A DNA stretch of 64,000 nucleotides from Lineolata rhizophorae (taxonomy: Eukaryota; Ascomycota; Dothideomycetes; Lineolatales; Lineolataceae): the NCBI GenBank assembly GCA_010093515.1, contig MU001674.1, positions 172,246 through 236,245 on the forward strand. Reading direction: 5' to 3'. Positions 43,094-55,364 of this stretch are shown one piece after another; the stretch's first letter is position 1; each line of letters begins with the position of its first letter. The translations under genes were made by a program, and so were the position numbers. The notes below the pieces were generated by a model that was not told the DNA's origin, did not search any database, and saw only the letters and a list, made by a program, of their open reading frames with translations.

Positions 43094-43736
43094 CTAATTC
43101 TCTCCAATGTCCTCGTGCCTACGTGACGGTGTCAACCGTGTCGGTCCTAGCACATTTGTCCTAGACACGTCATGCTTACCACTGCTCGGGATGCTCGTCG
43201 ATGAACTTCTCCATCAGGGCCTGGCACTCGCTGCTTTTCACGTTGACGACTTCGACGCCTTTGGACCTCAAGTGGTCCTCTCCGCCGAGGTAGGTGTTGT
43301 TCTCACCTAGGACGACGCGGGCGACGTTGTAGAGGATGCAGGCGCCCGTGCACATGTCGCAGGGCGACAGGGTCGTGTACATGGTGGCGCCCTTGTAAGC
43401 GGAGGCAGGCAGCCTCCCGGCGTTTTCCAGCGCGGCGATCTCAGCCTGGTAGCGACGGATTTGTCGAGCGGCGGTCAGCGGCAAGTCGTCGGTACATAGC
43501 AACGGCGAGGCGAGCACAGGTGGGGCGTTTCCTCGGGCGGGCAAGGCTGGTGTTTGAGGGTAGGTCGCGGCACTCACGTGAAGCGTGGCACTCGATTTCT
43601 GCACCCGCATGTTGTGGCCGCGGCCCAGGATGCGGCCGTCGGCGGCGACGAGGGCGGCGCCGATGGGGATGCCGCCTTCGGCGGCGCCGGCGCGGGCCTC
43701 CTCCAGAGCGGCCTGGAAGCCGGGGTCGCTCTCCAT
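43094..43736 (-). CDS. fcy1: Cytosine deaminase
   Basis: Three minus-strand exons, 43736..43578, 43445..43180 and 43118..43094, give 149 aa (yeast Fcy1 has 158). It converts cytosine to uracil in pyrimidine salvage. The zinc site is complete: H53 and catalytic E55 in the HAE motif, and C82 and C85 in SPCDMC. N-terminal GGIPIGAALV and RGHNMRVQKSSATLH match Fcy1. The first intron (132 nt, GTGAGT/CCAG) falls exactly between H53 and A54. It has no in-frame stop. The last exon is 25 nt; without it the protein would stop after EHPEQW. With it, the end reads EQWHEDIGEN, matching the family tail WxEDIGE, so the small exon is well supported. Confidence 0.92.
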
Positions 43737-44866
43737 GGTGGTGCTGGTGCTGGTGGTGCTGGTGCCTACCTAGGTAGAGGATGGGCGGGTAGGTGCCTAG
43801 CAGACGGGGCCAGTAAGGCGCAACCAATTGGTCAGCCTAGCAAAATACCCAGATTGTCCGGGCAGGAACGCCTGCACCAGGCGCTTTAGTGTCTTGCTGA
43901 TGTTGGGGATCTCTATCAAAAGCGGGCAAACGTCATTCCCGTCGAGTCAAGCTAAATATAACACGAGGGAGCGGTGGCATCACCCACTGCGGCGGGGCAC
44001 AGAGAGGGTTTGCTCCGTACCTAGGTACCTATGTATTGGGTAGGTTAGTGGCGCAAGCGCGGGGCGATTGGGGGATAAGGCGCCACCGGGCAGGCTCCCC
44101 GAGCTGCGCCAAGGGCTGCATCGCCGCACGCGGTCCGCGCAGGAGGTGGGTGCGGCATTAGCAGGCACGTGGTGGAAGGCATTCGGTCACGTAGGGAGGC
44201 AAGCAGAGAGGTACACCCGTCCCCAGGCAGGCTCGCGGCGCGGCGAGGGCGCGGTCGGGCCGGAAAGCTCGAGGCAGTTCCAACGCGGCCGGGGCTGGGC
44301 CCGCGGCGAGGCTGTGGAAGGCGGCAGAAGGCCGACGAAAGGCCCAGGCCGCCCGAAGCGGAGCGCTTAGCGAGGAGCCGCCCGCCGCCTGCCCAGCCCG
44401 TGAAACTTCAAGTACTCCGGCCAAACCAGGCCAGACCACGACACCTCTTTTTCTCCTTCTTCGTCCTGCTCTCCGGCTGCTTGCCTCGCTTCCTTTGGCC
44501 GGACGACAACGCCTGCCTGCCTGCCTGCCCGCCCGCCTGCCTGCCTGTGCCTGCCGCCGCCGCCGCCTGCGCTCCTGCTTGCGCCGCTGCTTTCCGCGCC
44601 GTCTCTTCCTCCGTCCTCCCGCCCGCCGGCGTTCCCTTCTTTCGTGCGCCCGAGGTGAGTGGCCATCTCGCAAGCCAGCCGACGCCGCCTAGCGCATCTC
44701 AGCCTCGTCTGCACGCTCGGCTTCTCGCTCGTCGCGTCGCCTCGTCAGCCTCTGCGGCACCCAGCAACTCTTTCCCTAACTCGGACCTCTTCGCAGCCTT
44801 TTCCTCTCTGCGTGCGCCAAATAACTCTCTCGCACCAATCTCGGCCTTCCGTCCCCTCCAGCCACC
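43737..44866. promoter_or_regulatory. Divergent intergenic region, fcy1 / ydj1
   Basis: 1.1 kb with no recognised gene. TACCTAGGTA-type motifs lie at about 43768 and 44020, and a CCTG-rich tract at 44511-44555. The pyrimidine-rich part from about 44400 on is the likely promoter and leader of the Hsp40 gene. I looked for clear heat-shock elements and found no convincing array. Confidence 0.5.
44511..44555. repeat. CCTG-rich tetranucleotide tract
   Basis: Repeated CCTG units with CCCG variants in the probable promoter of the Hsp40 gene. No coding meaning is seen on either strand. Confidence 0.75.
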
Positions 44867-46361
44867 ATGGTTAAGGAGACCAAGTTTTACGATATCCTTG
44901 GGGTATGACCCACCCACCCGCCGCCAAGCTTGCCGTTCGCTTGGTTGGTGCAATGGTTCTAACACGGCTCGCAGGTGAGCCCCACGGCCTCGGATTCGGA
45001 GCTCAAGTCCGCCTACCGCAAGGGTGCGCTCAAGTGGCATCCAGGTACGTTTCCACTCCGCATCAACTGGGCCCAAGGCCGCACACGGACCTGCCGAAAG
45101 CACCGTGCTGATAGCTCTCCGCAACTCAGACAAGAACTCGCACAACCCCGAGACTGCCGACAAGTTCAAGGAGCTGTCGCGCGCCTATGAGATCCTGTCA
45201 GACTCGCAGAAACGCCAGCTCTACGACCAGTATGGCGAGGAGGGTCTAGAGCATGGCGGCGCCTCCGCCGGTGGCATGGCCGCCGAAGACCTCTTCGCCC
45301 AGTTCTTCGGTGGCGGCGGCGGCTTCGGCGGCATGTTCAGCGGTGGCATGCGCGACACCGGTCCTAAGAAGGCCCGCACCATCTCGCACGTCCACAAGGT
45401 TTCACTCGAGGACATCTACAAGGGCAAGGTGTCCAAGCTGGCTCTCCAAAAGTCCGTCATCTGCCCCAAGTGCGACGGCCGCGGCGGTAAGGAAGGCGCC
45501 GTCAAGAAGTGCGCCGGTTGCGACGGCCGCGGCACGAAGACCATGATGCGCCAGATGGGCCCCATGATCCAGCGCTACCAGACCGTCTGCCCCGATTGCA
45601 ACGGTGAGGGCGAGACGATGCGTGACAAGGATCGCTGCCGGACCTGCGCCGGCAAGAAGACCATCGTGGAGAGGAAGGTGTTGCACGTTCACGTCGATCG
45701 CGGCGTCAAGAGCGGCACCAGGATCGAATTCCGCGGCGAGGGCGACCAGCTTCCTGGCGTCGAACCGGGCGACGTCGTTTTCGAGATCGAGCAGAAACCG
45801 CACCCGCGCTTCCAACGCAAGGACGACGACCTGTTTTACCACTGCGAGATTGACCTGCTCACGGCGCTTGCCGGTGGGCGGATCCACATTGAGCACCTCG
45901 ATGAGCGATGGTTGGAGGTCGACATCATTCCCGGCGAGGTTATCAGCCCAGGTTTGTAACCCACCAACCGATGGACGTTAGTATTAAGAGTTTCTTGTCC
46001 CGGCTAACCCAATAATGCAGGCGAGACCAAGGTTATCCGTGGCCAGGGCATGCCGTCATACCGCCACCACGACTTCGGCAACCTCTACATCAACTTCAAC
46101 GTCAAGTTCCCCGAAACGCTAAAGGGTCCCAACGGCGAGCCCATGACGGACAAGGCTCGTAAGGCGCTCGAGAGCGTCCTTCCGCCTCGCATGATCGATA
46201 ACGAGCCGCCCGCGGACGTCATGGTGGAGGAGTACCAGCTCGAGGACATCGATCCGATCCGTGAGCACGGCCGCGCTCGCGGCGCCGGTTCCGGCATCAT
46301 GGACGAGGACGACGATGATATACACGGAGGTGGTGAGCGGGTGCAGTGCGCGTCTCAGTAA
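44867..46361 (+). CDS. mas5: Type I Hsp40 co-chaperone (Ydj1/Mas5)
   Basis: Exons 44867..44902, 44975..45044, 45130..45951 and 46021..46361 give 422 aa. It is a J-protein that recruits Hsp70 to unfolded clients in the cytosol and aids protein import into mitochondria and ER. The order is J domain with HPD at residues 34-36 (intron 2 splits the Asp codon), a Gly/Phe region ([14 protein letters not shown]), four CxxCxGxG-type zinc repeats ([32 protein letters not shown]), two beta-rich client-binding domains, and the terminal CASQ box. CASQ is the farnesylation motif also found in yeast Ydj1, so membrane association is likely. The ATG context (GCCACCATGG) is strong. Introns are 72, 85 and 69 nt. 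Confidence 0.96.
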
Positions 46362-48006
46362 AAAGCGGAGATTCGATGAGTTCCTTTTCTGCGGCAGTTC
46401 TAGGAGTCTTCCATGTCGGCCATGACGGAACATGCTCCACGGTGCTGGTTAATTTAGCAAGGCGGAGTTGATTAGCGGTGGACAGTAGAAGGTTAGTGGG
46501 TATGGGGCTATCCCTTTAATGGAATGGTTGCCTCAGCTATCGCTGGCCATTAAGCCTAATAGCAGAGGTGGGGAGGTTGACCGGGAGCACTGGGAGAGCG
46601 TCTTGAGCGAGCTCATGAGAGACTTCAGATCGGGGAGATGGCTTTGCTGTCTGCTCATCCCGTCCACAGGGTATTAAGGGCCAGGCATGGGGAGTTTGTT
46701 TTTCTCATCGATCTGGGTGGTGGTGGGGAGGGGTTTCTTTGCGGGTACGGGGTGCTTTGTCTTTTTCTTTCCAAAGTTATTCTGCACTGCTGGTAATCTA
46801 GAGGGTGGTGGGTTCCCGGACTGGAGTTCAATCTTCTGTTCTATGAGTGCTCTTCTCCGTAGCCCTGCCCCGGTTGCAACTAAGCCCCCCTCCCACCCTT
46901 GTTACTATCAACCGGCCTCCTTGCGAATGTCTTCACTTTTCTTCCCTTTGCATGTTCACACTCTGGTTTTTTTTTTTTTCTGGAGGCCCTCTCTAGTGGG
47001 TCTCTACAGGCATTCATCTCTTTAGTTTTTCTTTTTCTGTTGTTTTTTTTTTCTTGCGTGATTGTCAAATGGTAGACCGCTTTTTTTCTAAAAAATCATA
47101 CATCCCATGACATATGGTGTGTGTGTGTTTGTGTGTTTCGACCAGGGTTACGACGGGGCTTTCTTTGAAGGAGTACGGGGGTGAGCTGCTGACAAAACGC
47201 TTTTCCATTACCACCAACTCTCCCGCTCAAAGCTGTATTTCCTAGCATCCTGTCCGGCACCATTATTGCCGTTCGCGTCTTTCCGGTAGTGGAGAGACGA
47301 AAGCGATGTAGATGCTCCCTTTGCCGGGACTGGGCTTCGTGTCCACAATAGCAATCAATATAAGCACCCGTGTTCCCTCATCCCTTTGTCGTTCGTTTAC
47401 GGCATCATGCGTGCCGGAGATCTAGTTCTAGGTTGCGTACTTCGATCTAACATAAGGAGGGGATTAGGAAGGATTTTACGTCTATCCTCTTCAAGTTCGT
47501 GAACGGAGAATCAGCACACTTCCGTGGTGCCCATGATCTCCCGACTTACGGTAGGTTTGAACCTCCGAGCGTATCTGGCGCCTGTACGCACGATGTCTAC
47601 CTCACACGCTACCTACCATACATACGAGCTTGACAACTTTTAACACCTCCTAATTTCCTAGCTATCTAATACGGAGACATGTATACATATGTAAAAAGAA
47701 GGAAAGAAAAGAAAACAAGAATAGGCTTCGCGCCCCTATTCATAACTGTAACCACACCAGTAAAACTTCAACTTCGCGTCGTCACGACCAGATTCATGTA
47801 CGAATACATGCGCCTATCACCCCGCCATCCCCCCCCCCCCCCCCTCCCTCGTCGTCGCTAGCAAACGCAATGAAAAAGAGCACCAGGGAGTAGCGGTACC
47901 CAAGCAAAGACCCCTCCTTCGAGCGGGCCTCACAAAGGAAGAAAAAGTCACGGTTAAATAAAAGAGGCCATAAAATTCGAAAAACGGCGCATTCCGCACC
48001 ACCAGC
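46362..48006. other. Convergent intergenic region, mas5 / vps8
   Basis: 1.6 kb between two facing 3' ends. It contains T-runs (46970-47052), a GT-repeat near 47118-47138 and a 16-base C-run at 47829-47844. No gene or RNA is recognised. Confidence 0.55.
47829..47844. repeat. Poly-C run of 16
   Basis: An uninterrupted run of 16 C in the 3' flank of vps8, prone to length error and to secondary structure (G-quadruplex on the opposite strand). Confidence 0.85.
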
Positions 48007-51000
48007 TCACTCCAGCGGACATGTCGGCTCGCCGGCCGGCGACCCTTCGGCGTGTCCCCGCGCCTTGTCCTTCTCGAACAGCGCCTGCTCCAAGCACGTC
48101 CGATGCCAGAGATGTCTGCACGCGAACACCAGCAGGGGCCCCAAGGCCATCCTTCCCGCCCTCCCGCCCTGCCCTCCCTCCTCCGCGCCATCTTCCCCTT
48201 CACTCCCGCTCCCCTCCCCATCCACCCTATTACTCTCCACTCCCTTCCCTTTCCCATTGCCACTGCCCGCAGCCCCTCCGGCGCCCCCACCCACCATCCG
48301 ATCCCGCTCCGCCCCTGCAAACCTCTTCCTCCTCGCCCTCTCCTCCCTCCTGCTCCGCCTCTCCCACGCCTCCCAGATCTCGCCCCCAGCCCCGGGGCCC
48401 CAGACCCTCCTGCCGCAGCCCTCGCACGCGTTGCCCCGCGGCCGCCACCCGCGCTGCCGCAGCGCGTACGCTTCCTCGACGCGCGCGAAGAGGTCGTTGT
48501 CCAGGAAGCGCGCGGCGAGGGAGAGGATGGTCGACTCGTGCGCGTAGGCGGCGAAGATGGACGTCAGGACGGAGCGGAGGTCGGACAGCGTCGGCGAGGA
48601 GCGCGCGGCGCGGGCGAGGAAGGCGCGCAGGATGACGAGGAAGGACGGGTTCGATGCGGTTGTGGTTGGGGCCGAAGCGGTGGGTGGGCGCGCGGGAGAG
48701 GCGCTGGGGGCGGCGGGTTTGGCCTTGGGTGCGGATGTGGCGGCGAGCAAGGCGGTGAATGCTTGTTGGACGGCGGTGCGGAGCGCGCTGGTGATGCGTT
48801 CCGTGTCTATGGAAGAGCTCGCAGATGCAGGCTGGTGGGCCTCCAGATGTGCTGCGGCGACGCCAACGGCCCTGGTCATGCTCACGACCTGGTCCAGGAG
48901 GTCGAGCCAGAGTCGCTCATCCATCGCCAGTCCCTTTTCAGGGTCCGTATTCATATCGTGTGCGATCTTCCGCTGCTGTGTCTTCGGACGTTCCATCGTG
49001 CGCGTCTGGCCTTGGCAAAGCCATATGCCGACCTTGCTGTACTTTTGCACACCGTCCAATAAGTCGTCCACGGCCTCTTCCGTATTTGCTACGTCTGGAC
49101 TCTCGACGGCAGCATTGATCAAGCCTGTCAGGGCGGTCTCGAGCGTGCCCAAGTGTTTGAGCAATCGATCCATAGCCTCCCGCACTAGCCCATCACGAGC
49201 CATGAGGACCACCGCCGCATCGATCACGCCACTACTCTCCATTGCAGGCAGTACTCTGTCAAGCCGCAAGTCGCCAGACTTCAAGAAACCAATGAAATCT
49301 GCCACCCTCGACGAGTCAAACTTGCACATGAGCTGGACGTAGCGTTCGACGAACTGTGGTCCCACCGTTTCGTCTACACGGGTAAATTGATGCTTCGATT
49401 GCGGTTCAATCAGCGTCTGAAGGAATATGTACTGAGCATAGGACGAATCCTCGATGCCTTCCAACACACTCTTCAAGAGCTGAGGAGCGTAAGCTTTGAT
49501 CGTTTGCGCCGTCCGGACCGTGTCAATGTCCGCTAGATCACTAGCGTGGCTGACAATAATGGCCTCGACCTCTGCGACTTGCTTCTTTGTGAGGCCGCGA
49601 TTCGGCCGTAGACAATCGCCGATACAGGCGAAAACATCGGCGCGATTCTCAACGTCGTCGAAATGGGCCTGCAAAAGCTTTGCGTATTGTCGGGCACCTC
49701 GATAGACCGACTTGAGGACCCTGAAGAACTTCGCCTTCTGGAAAAGATCGACCAAAGCCATAGTATCCGGCGGATGGTAAACTGACAAAAGGTACTCGAC
49801 ACTCAACTGACAGTCGTCCGCCACTTCCTCAGACGGGTATTGGCACAACCCTTCCAATACTCTATGTAACGAGGAACCAGGTAGGATGATGAATTGGGGA
49901 AATTTCGGTAGGTTGCGCGCAACAAACATGTAGACATAGATTGAATCTTCTGGATCGAAGCGTTCTGATGATACTAGGTCGAGAAGAATACTGACGATGT
50001 ATTGCCTCGTCGGCACCAAACCAAGTCCTTGGCTAGATGATGGGCGTGCACGGCTTGCTGCTCCATTAACCGATGGGCTTTGCGGATTGCCGTTGAGAAA
50101 GCTATCTTCGAACGCCTCGTTAAGCACACTCATTAAACTCCCAGTGTCGAACCTAATAATCAGATGTAAATAGGGGAAGGCTGGCTCTGAACTGTTGGTG
50201 GTGCTAGCGTGGAAGATATTCCGGGATCCCGGCGGCCATTCAACCACTTTACCGGAGAATAGGAAGCCATAAAGATCGGACTTAGCCTTTCTAGCCTGCT
50301 CGTCAGGAATTGGGCCGTCGCTTGGATAGATTCGACCTGTCAGGACAAATGCCAGGTAGGGGAAGATCTTTTGCGCCGACCCAAGATATTCTAATTCTAC
50401 GGCGTTGTCGTTCTGACCATCGTGCTGGAGCACTTTCACAATATTCAATAGTTCGATTAGCGGCGTAATATAGTCATCCAGAGCCTGGTTCCAAACGTAT
50501 ATTAGTGCGTCGTACAACTTATACTGTCTGCACAGTGTAGTTGTCTGGTCAATGTCGAGCGTCTGTGTGTTCAATCGGCATATCATCTCTTCCAACTTAG
50601 AGGCTTTCCCCTGCGCAGCATAATGCGTTACCAAATCCTTTAGCACGTCCGGCGGTATCGCGGTAATCTCCTCGTCTAGAATGTAGGGCTCGAGGGCGTC
50701 GAAGAAGACGCCTTCCATGGACGCTTCCTCGTACCTCTCATACACTGTCTCGAACAAGAAGTCCACTTCTTGCATACTCATGCACGCCGTGAAGCTCGCA
50801 GTTGCAAGATCTGCTAGTAGCTTCTCACTCGGATGGTTTGAATGGCCGTTTTCATTCCCAGAAAAGGCATACCGTAACGACGCAGAGATCATCTCAAGGA
50901 GCCTTTCCTGCACTAAAGAGTGCCTTGCATCGGGGTCTTCAGGAAGGCCGACTGTAAGTTTGTCGGCGTCGCCATTATAGTATGACGTTGCCAGAGTGAT

Positions 51001-53011
51001 ACCACCAATGAAATCACCGTCTTCCATTAGAGCAACCAACCGATCTGCCCAGTTCGACAATGTTCCCACTGCGGTATCGTTGAAGCCCAAAAGGAACAGT
51101 CGTCCCTTGTAAGCACGGAAGCTCATGTAAAAGGCGTCGGCGACCACGCCGTGCATCGACACGTCGCCCTCATCCAACTGCTCGACTACGGGTTGCAGCT
51201 GCCGGAAGAAAAGGTCTTGATGAAAGATGTGCTTGTGAATCAAGTCAAACGTATCCGTCATTCGAAGTGAAGACGTATCTTCGAGTATTAGGAGGCGCTG
51301 ACTTATGGTCAGAACGGCAAGAACGGATCGGCTTAGCCACTGGACTGCAACGATGGCCTCTTCGGCCCTCCAACGGCTTCGGGGACGGAATTGTAAAACA
51401 GGAGGCTTGTCTTTATCTTCCGCTTCTTCCACATCGACGTCTAGGATGGTTAGAATATTAGACCAGCAGTATACGAGCTTGGTTTTGGACACGGCCTCTT
51501 TTGACTCTGCGCTGGGTTTCTTCAACTTGACGGCAGGAAACCATGCTAAGCACCCGCTCAACGCGCTGTGCGGAGCGAGCTCTTTGGGCCTCGATGATTT
51601 GTGTTGCGTCTGCGCAACTGGCGTTGTCGAGACAATGACGAGCAGATACGGCGTTAGAAGCGCGGTCAAGCCAAGACCGTCCGTAGGTTGCTCAACGTTC
51701 CCGAGAGGCAAGGGTGAGAAGGCGAGCACAGAACTGGGTTTTCGAGGCCGTTCATTAGAGTTCGCGAGTAAGGGATATCGACCCAGGATCCTAGTTGTCT
51801 TGACAGTGCGCCCAACAGCCCCAAGGCCTCTAGTGGCCAAGTGAGAAAATGCCATCCCCCCATCATCCGCAGATACAAGTGCTGTGTGCCGCGTGCCTAA
51901 GAATCCGACGTGCACAACAGCTGAGCCGGCAACGTGTCCATCGACTGATCGTCGATCAATAGTCTGCCGTTCGAGAGGGCTTATATGGAGGAACGGTTTT
52001 GCGGGACGTGCAAGCTCCCACGTAAATATGTGACCGTTCATGTGGCCTCCCGCTACAGTGGTATGGTCGGCAGAAATGGCGAGAGCCGTGACAGCACCGC
52101 ATTCTATCGCGGGAGTTCCCGGTCCGATGATAGACTTGAGTGTCTGATGGTAGTCGAAGACCAGAATCAAGCCCTTTGACGTGCCTAAAACAATGGAAGC
52201 CGCCACAGTCAGACACGTCGGACGGCCAAAATTGCGTTTGCCAGCCTCGGAGAAGACCTGTGCGGTGATCTTCTTCAGCTTGGTCCACCGTACCACTTCC
52301 CATGGCGCTTGCGGTGTGTCGGCTTCTTCGGGACCCTGGAACCCCACGCTGCTTAGTGACGTTTGCCTCGACCTTGGTGTAAGGAATGCAGGAGAGTTGG
52401 TACGTGGCGACTGTACTGGCGAACTGGATAGGCGGGAGGAAAATCGTCGGTCGAAAGGCTTTAATGCGTGAGGGTGATGGGGACGAGCGAGAGAGGCTTG
52501 CGACGCTGGCACGCTGCTGCCTGGAGAGGATAACGCGGAACCCTACATAAGTGTTAACTATGCTTCTGAGGTAGGGAGTGGCTCAGTGGAGTGCGATGCT
52601 TCGTACCTGGATGGAAGGCGTGTCGTCTGGAGTCGACATCGATTCCGCCGGGCTCGCTGCTCTTTGCGGCGCCGAGCGCACCGGAAGCTCAGACTGAGTG
52701 TCCGTCTCGCTATCCTCGACCTTCTCCACGTCGCCATAGCCATGGAATCCCACCCCATTAGTTCGAGCTTCCTCTTCCTTCTCTCCATCGCCTTGGTGGC
52801 CAACGCGATCCCGTTCCTCACGCACAACTTCCTCCATAACCGATCCAGTCACTGCCTCTCCCGTGCCCTGGTCCTCTCCAGCAAAAGTGCCACCGCCGGC
52901 GCCTCCCTCATTCACTACCAATGCTCCATCTCCATCTGTACACGTCGGCGAACCCTCTTCGTCCCTGTGCGGCTCCGCGTTCGTCTCGCTCTCTCCGGCG
53001 GTGGAGCTCAT
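48007..53011 (-). CDS. vps8: Vps8, CORVET tethering complex subunit
   Basis: Minus-strand exons 53011..52607 and 52542..48007 give 1646 aa. The 64-nt intron has a GTACGA donor and TGTAG acceptor and keeps phase 0. Vps8 binds Rab5/Vps21 and anchors the CORVET complex on early endosomes. The first ~250 residues are Ser/Pro/Glu-rich and disordered. A beta-propeller follows (CLTVAASIVLGTSKGLILVF, then ALAISADHTTVAGGHMNGHI), then a long alpha-solenoid with clathrin-heavy-chain-like repeats, and a C-terminal RING-type finger. The finger has CEGC, a loop of about 85 charged residues, CRHLWHRTC and a terminal CPLE. The eighth usual metal ligand is absent at the stop. Exon 1 rests on an open frame with a good splice pair and is slightly less certain than exon 2. 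Confidence 0.93.
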
Positions 53012-54004
53012 CGGGCTCGCGACCCTTCGCGCATCGCTCTCACCGGCGCACGCGTGACTGGGTTTTTAGCGAAGATAGCGCGCAGATCCGTACAGTTTTG
53101 CAGTCGCGTGTGTCGGTCCAGGTAGGCGATGGAAAAGCCGAGTTGGATAATACAAAGAGGGGAGCTTGGAGGCCTACTTGGCTCGGGTGGGTCTGGTTGA
53201 AGCTCAGAAGCTGTGACAGGCGGCCTGATCGCTGAAGGTAAACAAACGACACGACCGAACTCTAAGGACTGCACAGTCTGCAACTTGCGTCAATACGGCA
53301 GCTTGGAATACAAACAGAAAAAAAAAAGCCCACCTGGAAGCGTATTGGTGGGAATGAACAACGGTGATAAGGCGCCGTTGCGGCTACAACTGGGCTTGTC
53401 GACCGAACGAGGCGGAGGCATGGCGCACGGCGCCCGGCGCCCGGCGCGCGCGGCTTCGGCTTCTTCCGGAAACGAGTCATGCTATCGGCGGGAGCTGCAT
53501 TTTGCCATACCATGACGCTTCATTCATCATTCATCATGTACCTCGAGAATTAAAAATCCGAGTTGCAGAATTTGGTCGCACATTACGGGCCTTCAAATTG
53601 ATTCTTGTTTGAAGAGAAAACAAAACAAGCTATCTACGCCGGCCCACCCATCCAGCCTGATAGAAGTGATCCGCTACTCCGGACTCGCTCACGCAGTGCA
53701 TCCGCGCTGACATCATTTGTTCACCCATTGACCCAAAGGAGACACATGCGCTCTGAATAAGCAAGAAGAAGAAAAAATAGTGGAACCGTCTAATGGCTAG
53801 ACTGGTCAGTTAGCTAGCCTAGCCATCCGAACTCATCGACTCCTTGCCCTTAACACAGACCGCCGCCCATGTTCAGACAAGCCTCCGTACTAGCGCCGGA
53901 TATCCGAATATTGCATGGTGGGCTAAGGCAGGTTGTCGAGGGTAAGAGTATGCGAAAGCGTTTCGACAGCCACCGCCTTCCGCAGGAAAATAAAATGCGC
54001 CATG
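53012..54004. promoter_or_regulatory. Intergenic region between CK2 alpha and vps8
   Basis: About 1 kb separating two tandem minus-strand genes. It carries the 3' flank of the kinase gene and the promoter of vps8. Frames near 53213-53612 are open on both strands without protein features. A CGCCCGGCG duplication lies near 53428-53444. Confidence 0.5.
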
Positions 54005-55364
54005 CTATGCGTGGGACGGGCCAACCGCGTGATTCTGTACTGCGGCGGCGCGAACTGGAGCAAAGTACTGGTGCGCCATGGCTTCCTTGGCAGTCAACCG
54101 CTCCTATTCATGGTGGTTAAAATGATTCTTGAAGTAGACGCCGCCACGTAGTTTCAGAGGATAAGAATTGGATAGCTTACCCTATGATCGTAGCGCAGCA
54201 GACGATCCAAGAAATCAAGAGCTTCATTGCTCACGAATCGTTGGTTTTCCGCATTCACAAAGCTAGTCCACGGCTTCCTAGGCATCTTGTGCAAGATATC
54301 ATCGTACTGGGCATCCAGTTCGATGTCATACTTATCTAGATAGTCGTAGAGCTCATCAGTGCCGAGGACCTTCGCGATCTTGACCAACTGGTCTGTGTTG
54401 CTGCTGCCGTGGAAGAAGGGCTCCTTGCGGAAGATCATGGATGCGAACATGGCGCCGAGGGACCACATGTCGAGAGAGTAATCGTACTCTTGAAAATCAA
54501 CCAGCAGTTCGGGACCCTTGAAATAACGCGAAGCGACGCGGACGTTATATTCGGTACCGGGGTGGTAGAATTCGGCGAGACCCCAGTCGATGAGGCGGAG
54601 CTACGATCATTTAATCCTCTATTCTTAATGTAATATGGGAAGCTTTGGCTACCTTGCGCTTCTCGTGATCGATCATGACGTTGTGCGGCTTGACATCACG
54701 ATGCATGATGCCCTTACTATGGCAAAAATCGAGGGCCTAGACAATATGAGCATGCGCTCAATCAGGAACAAAACCATTACAAAGCACACTAGAGCCTTCC
54801 ACCTACTTTGAGCAGCTCGTAAATGTAGTAGCGCACATCGTAGTCCTGAAACTTCGGGTACAGGCTTCGGAACTCGGTATTGTTTACGTATTCAAAAATA
54901 AGAGAGGGAGTCTTGCTCTAGGGAAATGTGAATGGTCAGGACGAGTTTCTCCAAAGAGAGTCAAGATAAGTGGTTGGTTACCTGGTTGTCTCGAACGACG
55001 TCGAGAAGGGCGACAATATTTGGTCCACCCGAGAGGTTCTGCAGGATTTTGATCTCACGCTTGATCTTCTTCTTCTTGACTGGCTTGAGCACCTTGATAA
55101 CGCATTTCTGGTAGTTGACGATGTTGATGCCCTCGAAGACTTCTGAGTACTTGCCGCGGCCTGAGGAAATCCGATTCTTTAGGAAACAATCTATGTGACG
55201 TAATTCCACCGAACTGGGAGATATTTTAGAAATGGGGAGCAGGACATACCGATCTTGCGCACAACCTCGTAGTTTTCCAGCACGCCCCAGCTGATATTGA
55301 CGCTATCGTAGTCCCAATAAGCCCTAGGCATCTGAGCATTGACGTCGGCATAGACGCGCGCCAT
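54005..55364 (-). CDS. cka1: Casein kinase 2 catalytic subunit alpha
   Basis: Six minus-strand exons, 55364..55250, 55160..54982, 54917..54807, 54736..54653, 54600..54181 and 54103..54005, give 335 aa. It is a constitutive acidophilic Ser/Thr kinase of nucleus and cytosol. Catalytic residues are visible: Lys61 in [15 protein letters not shown] with Asp149, and the CK2-specific DWG (168-170). The basic patch [15 protein letters not shown] that binds substrates and inhibitors is intact. Exon 6 begins [14 protein letters not shown]. Its tail after QYF is short and Ala-rich. Introns are 47-89 nt with donors GTATGT, GTAACC, GTAGGT, GTAGCC and GTAAGC. The frame continues open upstream to an ATG at 55928, which would add 188 residues; the start [11 protein letters not shown] is preferred because it matches the family. 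Confidence 0.95.
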
